Positions 1 to 4,315 of a stretch of DNA of 5,083 bases are shown piece after piece; the first letter of the stretch is position 1, and every line of letters starts with the position of its first letter. Below the pieces are notes generated by a model that saw only the letters and a program-made list of their open reading frames with translations, was not told where the DNA came from and made no database searches. This stretch comes from an uncultured Emticicia sp. (lineage in GTDB: Bacteria > Bacteroidota > Bacteroidia > Cytophagales > Spirosomataceae), in NCBI RefSeq assembly GCF_937903345.1, contig NZ_CALCZQ010000011.1, positions 1-5,083 of the forward strand, in the 5' to 3' direction. Made by a program: the position numbers and the translations under genes.

Positions 1-595
1 GGCAATTAAGCCCTATATGTGGCAGTTTTAAACTCATAAAAACATCTTCTTTACTTGTGTACTTTGGTTCTCTGTTACTTTGTACTGTTCCATCAATTAC
101 AAAATGCCCATCATCCAGTTTTCCACTTACTTGATTTTTTGGCACTACAACGTAAACATGGGTGTACTGCTTCGGATTGAAATTTGGCTGTTTTATCTGC
201 CTGATGTAATGCTTAATCCTTAAATTGAGAAGTATGCAACTGGCAAAAATCGAGTAGCTTTTACAATCAATTCCCTCTCTTCTGTTGAACCAACTATTAG
301 CGGGGCTTCTTATATTTTGTGTTACTCCGTCAGCCTGATATTGAATATCATAGAATAGAAAATAATGTATCTTGTTGCAGGTCTCTTCAATCGTTTTTCC
401 TCTTAAAACCTGTGAAAGTTTGGCTACTTGCTTGTAATAAGCCTTTGCCCAATCTCTCATTACCCGAACCGAATAAAATGTATCTCCTGATGAAAGCTTT
501 ACTTTTTGGTTTTTGGGTTTTTCGATTAAATGATTAAACTCGTCTCCGTTTTTTATCCTGCGCTTTAGAATTACATTAATCTCTTCCTTTGTCAT
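1..595 (-). CDS. Transglutaminase-like (cysteine peptidase fold) protein, C-terminus beyond window
   Basis: An open frame runs from ATG at 595 to the left edge: 198 codons, no stop. No other ATG, GTG or TTG lies upstream before the in-frame stop at 650-652, which supports this start. The N-terminal ~100 residues are basic and helical. From about residue 100 the sequence looks like a transglutaminase-like core: Cys111 in GIDCKSYS, followed by the helix SIFASCILLNL; His146 in YTHVYVVVP; Asp168 in HFVIDGT. The order and spacing of Cys, His and Asp are those of the papain/transglutaminase-like superfamily; members cross-link, hydrolyse or deamidate peptide bonds, and the substrate cannot be predicted. 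No signal peptide or membrane segment is seen, so it probably acts in the cytoplasm or on a particle. It lies about 45 bp beyond the terminator of the upstream operon and is probably transcribed separately. The fold call is fairly secure; the biological role is unknown. Confidence 0.72.
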   Translation of the reverse strand, partial: MTKEEINVILKRRIKNGDEFNHLIEKPKNQKVKLSSGDTFYSVRVMRDWAKAYYKQVAKLSQVLRGKTIEETCNKIHYFLFYDIQYQADGVTQNIRSPANSWFNRREGIDCKSYSIFASCILLNLRIKHYIRQIKQPNFNPKQYTHVYVVVPKNQVSGKLDDGHFVIDGTVQSNREPKYTSKEDVFMSLKLPHIGLNC

Positions 596-619
596 TTCTA
601 AATCTTGTAACTTTCTGAT

Positions 620-640
620 GCAAATGTTTAAAATAAAAAA
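620..640 (-). promoter_or_regulatory. Candidate promoter of the transglutaminase-like gene
   Basis: On the minus strand a T-run is followed by ACATTTGC (620-627), 24 nt before the ATG at 595. This resembles the Bacteroidota -7 element TAnnTTTG with a mismatch at its first base; no clear -33 TTG is visible. A matching element (ACATTTGC, then nTCA) lies at almost the same distance before the HTH gene at 3914. The T-run doubles as the U-tract of the preceding terminator. Suggestive only. Confidence 0.3.
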
Positions 641-666
641 ACCTCGCCTTTAGGTAAAGCGAGGTT
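629..666 (-). terminator. Intrinsic terminator of the HTH/Rep operon
   Basis: The arms AACCTCG (640-646) and CGAGGTT (660-666) pair perfectly. They continue, across one bulged C at 647, as CTTT (648-651) with AAAG (656-659) around the loop AGGT. On the minus strand the hairpin is followed directly by a T-rich tract (640 down to 629, interrupted by one A). It lies about 100 bp after the last small gene of the operon, which ends at 769, so it should end that transcript. Confidence 0.8.
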
Positions 667-730
667 CAATAAGGTATTACAAAGATTTTTTAGGTATGGT
701 AAAGTATTGAAAGGTATGCTAAGGAATTAT
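651..730. repeat. Array of eight degenerate 10-bp tandem repeats, consensus nAGGTATnnn
   Basis: Units begin at 651, 661, 671, 681, 691, 701, 711 and 721, exactly 10 bp apart. Across the eight units position 2 is always A and position 4 always G. Position 3 is G in six, position 5 T in six, position 6 A in six and position 7 T in six. The best copies are AAGGTATT (671), TAGGTATG (691) and AAGGTATG (711). The first two units overlap the terminator hairpin, so six units lie outside it. The period equals one helical turn and is not a multiple of three; no gene is present. This is how iterons, partition sites and multimeric operators look; which of these it is cannot be read from sequence. Confidence 0.6.
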
Positions 731-770
731 TGCAATAATTTTGAAATAACGTTGCAATAAAATTGCAATT
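725..770. repeat. Phased triplet of ATTGCAAT palindromes
   Basis: ATTGCAAT at 729-736 forms the centre of a perfect 16-bp palindrome (725-740). GTTGCAAT lies at 751-758 and ATTGCAAT at 762-769, inside the palindrome AATTGCAATT. Starts are 22 and 11 bp apart, placing all three on the same face of the helix. The last copy overlaps the stop codon of the small gene ending at 769. It directly adjoins the 10-bp array, so the two may act as one regulatory or replication site. Confidence 0.6.
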
Positions 771-996
771 AGCTACTATCATCAAGATAATATCCTTTTG
801 GTAGTCCATAGGTTTCCACAAATTCCATAAACTCTAAATGAGGTATTATTTTGGTATCTTTTGATATGTTTTTCTCTTTCAAAATCTCATTGATTTGTTT
901 TCTGATTTTGGTCTCACTAAACTGGTCACAATACATCTCAACCAATTCCGATTTTGTTGCAGAGTGAGGTAGCGGTTTTTTGATGTTTTTATTCAT
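769..996 (-). CDS. Small hypothetical protein (75 aa), last gene of operon
   Basis: I do not recognise this protein. The ATG at 996 overlaps the end of the upstream gene by 8 bp (the ATG sits just before that gene's TAA). An in-frame GTG at 1002 would add two residues, but the ATG is the simpler choice and is typical of translational coupling. The product has a basic N-terminus (KNIKKPLP), then a charged helical middle (FSETKIRKQINEILKEKN), and an acidic tail ending LDDSS. No membrane segment or known motif is seen. It is probably cytoplasmic and co-expressed with the genes upstream. The stop codon lies within an ATTGCAAT palindrome. That it is a gene rests on its position and tight overlap in the operon. 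Confidence 0.6.
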   Translation of the reverse strand: MNKNIKKPLPHSATKSELVEMYCDQFSETKIRKQINEILKEKNISKDTKIIPHLEFMEFVETYGLPKGYYLDDSS

Positions 997-1204
997 TTTC
1001 ACAGTCGGTTTGTTCTTTAACTTTTAAATCATTTATTTTAAACAATGTTTTGAAAACATAGGATTCCAAAAACTTTAAAATCCTGTTTTTCCCCAGTATA
1101 ATAAAATCCAAAAATTGCAATGGTGAAGTAAGGATAATTGCAAAGCATACAAGTAATGCAAACAAGTTGTATCGAACAATTTTAAGGCGGTTTACAAAGG
1201 TCAT
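989..1204 (-). CDS. Small membrane protein (71 aa)
   Basis: The N-terminus is basic (R6, K8, R11). A hydrophobic segment at about residues 13-27 (LFALLVCFAIIL) is followed by a Ser-Pro turn and a second short hydrophobic stretch at about 29-37 (QFLDFIIL). The rest is charged, ending in acidic residues. Positive charges on both sides suggest a membrane hairpin with both ends in the cytoplasm, or one membrane helix plus an amphipathic segment. There is no lipoprotein box or cleavable signal. The ATG at 1204 is 3 nt after the upstream stop, so the genes are coupled. Small proteins of this type in mobile elements can be holins, coat proteins or accessory membrane proteins; nothing here decides between them. 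Confidence 0.62.
   Translation of the reverse strand: MTFVNRLKIVRYNLFALLVCFAIILTSPLQFLDFIILGKNRILKFLESYVFKTLFKINDLKVKEQTDCENE
1114..1144. repeat. ATTGCAAT pair, 23 bp apart, inside the membrane-protein gene
   Basis: ATTGCAAT at 1114-1121 and the near-match ATTGCAAA at 1137-1144. In the gene the first copy reads as Leu-Gln-Phe. Confidence 0.45.
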
Positions 1205-1207
1205 AGT

Positions 1208-1549
1208 TTAAATATTTATTAGTTTTTCATGCAACAAATCAGAGATAGTTTGCATCGTGAATTTTTGCTCTTCTGTCCTATCATTTCTTTTCCATTGACA
1301 ACAGAAAAGGAGTATTACTGCCTGTGATGGTGTAAATGCAATATTTGAAACATTTTTAGGGTTTTCAATCTTGGTTCTGAAAGTATAGAACATACTTTGG
1401 AGTACATCTATAACAATGATGTCATTGCAATACTTTTCGTAATCATTGCAATTGGAAATATTATCTACTTTGTGGCGGATAAACTTTAAAAGTTCCGACT
1501 GGATAATAACAACGTTTTCCTTTTTGATTTTCTTTAAAACTATCTTCAT
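1208..1549 (-). CDS. Hypothetical protein (113 aa)
   Basis: I do not recognise the family. The product begins with a strongly basic stretch (KIVLKKIKKENVV). An Asn/Asp/Tyr-rich central part (NCNDYEKYCND, residues about 34-44) follows, then a predicted helical second half with a Cys-Cys-Gln-Trp segment and a basic patch (KRNDR). No membrane helix is convincing; the hydrophobic run AVILLFCC is short. The ATG at 1549 is 1 nt after the TGA of the upstream gene and its stop is 3 nt before the next ATG, so it belongs to the operon. Two exact ATTGCAAT sites 21 bp apart lie in its coding region. The gene call rests on length and tight packing. Confidence 0.62.
   Translation of the reverse strand: MKIVLKKIKKENVVIIQSELLKFIRHKVDNISNCNDYEKYCNDIIVIDVLQSMFYTFRTKIENPKNVSNIAFTPSQAVILLFCCQWKRNDRTEEQKFTMQTISDLLHEKLINI
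1424..1452. repeat. ATTGCAAT pair, 21 bp apart
   Basis: Exact copies at 1424-1431 and 1445-1452, two helical turns apart, inside the 113-aa gene. On the coding strand both read as Cys-Asn. Confidence 0.6.
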
Positions 1550-1550
1550 A

Positions 1551-1775
1551 TCAATACTTAAATTCTGCGATTAACAAATTATTTTCATAGAACTGGACAA
1601 CATTAGTCCGGTTAAAGAGTTCTTTCCTTTTAAGGCGGTTGAGCATACTCTTGATTATTGCCTCATTGTCTCTGCTGTTCTGATTTATAGGCGAGTGCCA
1701 AACCACGTTATCATCCCTGCCTTTGGTTAGAATTACCATTTTAATCTTTGATTTCTCTTTTTTAAAAACTGGCAT
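1551..1775 (-). CDS. Small basic hypothetical protein (74 aa)
   Basis: The ATG at 1775 lies 10 nt after the stop of the large winged-helix gene, and the TGA at 1551-1553 is followed 1 nt later by the next ATG. The product is rich in Lys and Arg: KKEKSKIK near the N-terminus and RLKRKELFNR at about residues 47-56. It has a short beta-like C-terminus (VVQFYENNLLIAEFKY). This could suit a nucleic-acid-binding or replication accessory protein, but I cannot name a family. A second ATG at residue 13 could also serve as start; the longer version is kept because it fits the gene spacing. Confidence 0.6.
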   Translation of the reverse strand: MPVFKKEKSKIKMVILTKGRDDNVVWHSPINQNSRDNEAIIKSMLNRLKRKELFNRTNVVQFYENNLLIAEFKY

Positions 1776-1785
1776 TGGTTATAAT

Positions 1786-3543
1786 TTAAAATTCAAAAAA
1801 GCTGTATTTTACGGTCTCTTCACTGGTAATTACATGGCTCTTTACGTTAGTTTTAAGCGATTTTTTTAGTATCAAATCAGGTAGTTTTTCAATGTACTGT
1901 TTTGGTAAATTCTGCTCTACATAATCGAATAATTGCGAGTAAGTCAACTTGTTTTTAAAGAAGCGATTTAGTGCCGTCTCACACTTTTTGGAGTGGTTGA
2001 TAGTCTCTTTTCTTTTGATTGCATTGCTTTGCTGTTTCTTCTTTAGGACATCATACTTGGCAATAGCTGATAGATGGTCATTCCATTTGGTTTTTGTGTA
2101 CTCAAAACCTACTTCTTTTGCCGTTTTTCGGGTCATATCGAAATAATCGTATGGGAATAATGGCGAAAACTCATTTTTAGCAAACCATTTTCTAGCCCAC
2201 TCAATACGCCAACGCATTTGGCTTATTTCATCAACCAACACGCTTTTGTTAAAGCTGTTTCCTGTAAAGGCAATCCACTTGTTCTGATAATACAGATTAA
2301 TGGCTTTTTTGTAGCTTCCTGCAAAGGGAGTAGCCGTTTTGTAAATCTTTGATACAGATTTGAAAAAGTCCTGTATTGCCAGTTCTCTAAACTCTTCATT
2401 GGTTAGCGTACCGCTGAAAGCTTCTTTGTACAAATAGCGTATATCGATAGGCTTGTAATTGTGATATAGTCCACTAGCGAGATTCTCTGCCAGTTCCTGT
2501 GGGTGTAGAATTAATTCCTGCAATTTGTCTGAAAGCGTTTTTTCTTTGTTTTGGGATTCACCGCCCGCCCCCTTAGTTTGAATAGCTTCTTTGCTGGTAT
2601 GTGTTCCTGTAAAAAACAAATGAGAAGGCGTGAGAGCTTCGCTCGAACTCCTTAAACCCTGAGAATTGTTTTCAACATTCTCTTTCTTTTTACTTTCATT
2701 TATAAATGTTCTTGTACTTTCATTGTTATCAGGTAAAACATTCCAATATGTAAGTTTAAGTTCTTTGTTTTCAGAGCGTTTTATTTTTGAAGTATAAACA
2801 TCCAAAATCACGAGAATTTCAGGATTTATATGTAGTTCAACAGGTCTGTTTCTCCCTGCAAAATGATACTCGACAAACACGCCCGCCTCTTCTAAACGCT
2901 TTCTGTGATTGCGAACCGTTTTAGAGCATATTGCAATACTATTAACTTCATTTCGCTTTAATTGTGTAACGAGAAAGGAATTGATTTTAAACTCTTCTAT
3001 TGGTCGTTTTGATGTAATACCACCTTTGATAAACTTCTCATTGCGTTTCATCAGTTGGGAGTTATACAAATGCAACAGATTCTGAAACACCACTTCAGTA
3101 GCATATTTTACTGTTTGGATTTTCTTTTTCTCTACAATCAGTCCGTAATCATTACAGAATTGGGTAACTGCCTCATTATAAATTCTTGAATTATTATTCT
3201 TTGAATTATGAAGTAAAAACAATCTTTTATACTCTTTTTGAATATCAGTGATTGAATTTGATTTTAAAAATTCCTTTACGGAATTATTGTGCGCTTGTAT
3301 CAGTTCATTCTCTGCTTGTGTCTTGAAATTATATGATGCAATGTACTTGCGGTAATTATCCATTGTACTGGAAAATGCCTCTTCAATGATTGCAGGGTAA
3401 ATTGCAATGATTCTGCCCGAAAATTGCAATGGTTTTTCAATTGGTTCTTGTTGAACTCCTAAAGCTTTGTTTTCTCCAAAGCCAAAAAGTGTAGATGCCA
3501 TTGAAAAAACTTTGTTGTCTAGTCTTTGCGTTTTTATACTCAT
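1786..3543 (-). CDS. Probable replication initiator, winged-helix DNA-binding protein (585 aa)
   Basis: By far the largest gene here. Residues about 1-175 are largely helical. Residues about 180-245 look like a winged helix-turn-helix: the recognition-helix stretch CSKTVRNHRKRLEEAGVF (206-223), then a wing with YHFAGRNRPVELHINPEI. A low-complexity, polar linker follows (about 272-340), then a basic, aromatic, mainly helical C-terminal domain (about 340-585) with many Lys and Trp residues. No Walker A, HUH or primase motif is visible, so if it is the initiator it should bind the origin and recruit host enzymes. The role is inferred from size, winged helix, its place behind a small HTH gene and repeat-rich flanking DNA; a transcription regulator is the alternative. 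The ATG at 3543 is preceded by AAAGG 13 nt upstream and by a perfect hairpin. The linker coding DNA holds an unusual GC-rich patch. Confidence 0.65.
   Translation of the reverse strand: MSIKTQRLDNKVFSMASTLFGFGENKALGVQQEPIEKPLQFSGRIIAIYPAIIEEAFSSTMDNYRKYIASYNFKTQAENELIQAHNNSVKEFLKSNSITDIQKEYKRLFLLHNSKNNNSRIYNEAVTQFCNDYGLIVEKKKIQTVKYATEVVFQNLLHLYNSQLMKRNEKFIKGGITSKRPIEEFKINSFLVTQLKRNEVNSIAICSKTVRNHRKRLEEAGVFVEYHFAGRNRPVELHINPEILVILDVYTSKIKRSENKELKLTYWNVLPDNNESTRTFINESKKKENVENNSQGLRSSSEALTPSHLFFTGTHTSKEAIQTKGAGGESQNKEKTLSDKLQELILHPQELAENLASGLYHNYKPIDIRYLYKEAFSGTLTNEEFRELAIQDFFKSVSKIYKTATPFAGSYKKAINLYYQNKWIAFTGNSFNKSVLVDEISQMRWRIEWARKWFAKNEFSPLFPYDYFDMTRKTAKEVGFEYTKTKWNDHLSAIAKYDVLKKKQQSNAIKRKETINHSKKCETALNRFFKNKLTYSQLFDYVEQNLPKQYIEKLPDLILKKSLKTNVKSHVITSEETVKYSFFEF
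2571..2644 (-). other. GC-rich patch and GNA mini-hairpin inside the initiator gene linker
   Basis: In an otherwise AT-rich gene, the minus strand at 2583-2571 is a G-rich run (GGGGGCGGGCGG, 2582-2571), read as Gly-Ala-Gly-Gly. About 50 bp upstream in the gene, GAGCGAAGCTC (2644-2634) contains GCGAAGC, a sequence known to form a very stable DNA mini-hairpin. Both fall in the region coding for the disordered linker, where protein constraint should be weak. This could be an embedded origin or single-strand signal, or chance. Confidence 0.3.
2908..2937. repeat. ATTGCAAT site with weak partner 22 bp away
   Basis: Exact ATTGCAAT at 2930-2937 (Ile-Ala-Ile in the winged-helix region) and ATTGCGAA, 6 of 8 matching, at 2908-2915. 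The second member is weak. Confidence 0.35.
3401..3430. repeat. ATTGCAAT pair, 22 bp apart
   Basis: Exact copies at 3401-3408 and 3423-3430 in the N-terminal part of the initiator gene. One reads as Ile-Ala-Ile and the other as Leu-Gln-Phe, so the two copies are in different codon phases and protein sequence does not explain the pair. Confidence 0.6.
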
Positions 3544-3565
3544 AAGAATTTGATTTTACCTTTGA

Positions 3566-3588
3566 CAATGGCGCATTTCACGCCATTG
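3566..3588 (-). promoter_or_regulatory. Perfect 8-bp hairpin upstream of the initiator gene
   Basis: CAATGGCG (3566-3573) and CGCCATTG (3581-3588) pair perfectly around a 7-nt loop. It lies in the 92-bp gap between the HTH gene and the initiator gene, 22 nt before the start codon. No U-tract follows on the minus strand, so it is not a standard terminator. An operator or an mRNA structure that limits initiator synthesis is plausible. AAGGTCTTACA (3593-3603) sits directly beside it. Confidence 0.5.
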
Positions 3589-3635
3589 CTTCAAGGTCTT
3601 ACAGCTTATTGCCGTGTATGTACTTTACTTTGGAG

Positions 3636-3914
3636 TTATTTTTTAAATGACTTGTTGTAGTTCTCCGCCAATAGTTTATCGACATCAGCCATTTTGTAGT
3701 AAATCTTGTTTCCTACTTGGCTAAAAGATATTTTCCCCTCGTCTCTCCAACTTTGAGCGGTACGTTTTGAGATACCCATAAACTTCATAAACTCTTCATT
3801 ATCCATGATGTTTTTTTTTGAAGTATCGGGTTGGGTGCTGATTAAATTTTGCAAAGTATCTAACCTTGTGGTTAACTCTGAAAACTGGGCTTTAGACAAA
3901 ATATATACCTCCAT
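3636..3914 (-). CDS. Excisionase/MerR-type helix-turn-helix protein (92 aa)
   Basis: Residues about 1-30 form a short amphipathic, probably dimerising helix (LSKAQFSELTTRLDTLQNLI). Residues about 37-86 fit the HTH_17/excisionase fold: EEFMKFMGISKRTAQSWRDEG (helix-turn-helix), then the wing KISFSQVGNKIYYKMADVDKLL. Small proteins of this design are very common in Bacteroidota mobile elements, where they act as excision or transcription factors. It is the first gene of the operon, with the initiator 92 bp downstream, so it may regulate that operon by binding the upstream repeats. The start at 3914 gives the usual length. A run of nine A (coding strand, 3819-3811) separates the N-terminal helix from the HTH domain, and an internal ATG (Met37, 3806) follows directly; an HTH-only product is conceivable. 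Confidence 0.8.
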   Translation of the reverse strand: MEVYILSKAQFSELTTRLDTLQNLISTQPDTSKKNIMDNEEFMKFMGISKRTAQSWRDEGKISFSQVGNKIYYKMADVDKLLAENYNKSFKK

Positions 3915-3939
3915 TTTTGAAAAGATTAAAAATTATGAA

Positions 3940-3962
3940 GCAAATGTGCAGGGTATAAAAAA
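3940..3962 (-). promoter_or_regulatory. Candidate promoter of the HTH/initiator operon
   Basis: The minus strand carries a T-run, then ACATTTGC (3947-3940) followed by TTCA, 25 nt before the ATG at 3914. ACATTTG matches the Bacteroidota -7 element TAnnTTTG except at its first base. The -33 element is not evident. The same sequence and spacing precede the gene starting at 595. A GTCTT repeat overlaps its upstream edge, which would suit repression. Confidence 0.35.
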
Positions 3963-4204
3963 GTCTTTTAGTCTTTTTATGGTCTTCAAGGACTAAGTTT
4001 TTTTGAAGACTTAGGGAAGCCACTATTTAAGGGGCTTTTAGAGAATGGAATTTTAAAAGAACTGAACTTACAAAAAGACCTTTTTTGATTTGTGTAGAAA
4101 TGAGTTAAAAGAAGCTTAAAATGATGCTGTTTTTATTGTTTTTAAGCTAAAAAAGAAGGGAGTTTTACAAAAAGTCTTTAAGGTCTTTTTTTAGCAAAAA
4201 GACT
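3962..4204. repeat. Cluster of eight RGTCTT motifs
   Basis: Forward copies start at 3962, 3970, 3981, 4173 and 4182; reverse copies (AAGACY) at 4006, 4075 and 4199. Two more lie near the initiator start, at 3521 and 3595. In random DNA of this composition I estimate by hand well under one such hexamer on either strand in this interval. Copies at 3982-3989 and 4003-4010 form an 8-bp inverted repeat (GTCTTCAA / TTGAAGAC). These are probably binding sites of an element-encoded regulator or initiator. Confidence 0.5.
4113..4148. repeat. 9-bp inverted repeat with 18-bp spacer
   Basis: AGCTTAAAA (4113-4121) and TTTTAAGCT (4140-4148) are perfect inverses. The spacer length equals that of the larger inverted repeat at 4166-4211. 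Confidence 0.4.
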
Positions 4205-4211
4205 TTTTGTA
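4166..4211. repeat. Perfect 14-bp inverted repeat with 18-bp spacer
   Basis: TACAAAAAGTCTTT (4166-4179) and AAAGACTTTTTGTA (4198-4211) are perfect inverses; the spacer holds a further GGTCTT. The stem is AT-rich and poor in GC, so a standard terminator is unlikely. A protein-binding site for a dimer or a recombination core is more plausible. Confidence 0.5.
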
Positions 4212-4280
4212 TTTATCAAAAACTATTCACTTACAAAGGTTTATATAGATTTTTGGTATTGCTATAGGGAGGTAAAATAT

Positions 4281-4312
4281 AAAAAGTCCACGCAGGATTT
4301 GTGGACTTTTTT
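4281..4312 (-). terminator. Intrinsic terminator of the RteC-like gene
   Basis: GTCCAC (4286-4291) pairs with GTGGAC (4301-4306) around a 9-nt loop, flanked by A5 (4281-4285) and T6 (4307-4312) that extend the stem. It begins 4 nt after the stop codon at 4316-4318. Because of the flanking A and T runs it could work in both directions, but no plus-strand gene leads into it. Confidence 0.85.
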
Positions 4313-4315
4313 AAA

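Larger units (their letters stand above)
3915..4280. other. Gene-free regulatory region, candidate origin or operator
   Basis: No credible gene is present on either strand. The stretch is very AT-rich. It contains the probable promoter of the HTH/initiator operon, eight RGTCTT motifs and several inverted repeats, listed separately, plus ACTTACAAA as a direct repeat (4066-4074 and 4229-4237). Short repeats plus AT-rich DNA next to an initiator-like gene are the classical setting of an iteron origin or an autoregulatory operator; an attachment site is a further possibility. Confidence 0.4.

Noticed and set aside
319..537. Plus-strand open frame of 72 codons
   Set aside because: It lies wholly opposite the transglutaminase-like gene, whose minus-strand frame has recognisable catalytic motifs.
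1949..2146. Plus-strand open frame of 65 codons
   Set aside because: It is the antisense shadow of the 585-residue gene; its hydrophobic look comes from Lys-rich codons read on the opposite strand.
3805..3996. Plus-strand open frame of 63 codons
   Set aside because: It overlaps the HTH gene and runs into the repeat region; no initiation signal and no protein features.
3962..4204. CRISPR array
   Set aside because: The repeats are only 6-8 bp, occur on both strands and are irregularly spaced.
4166..4211. Rho-independent terminator
   Set aside because: The stem is almost all A and T and the spacer is 18 bp; the real terminator of the upstream gene is at 4281-4312.
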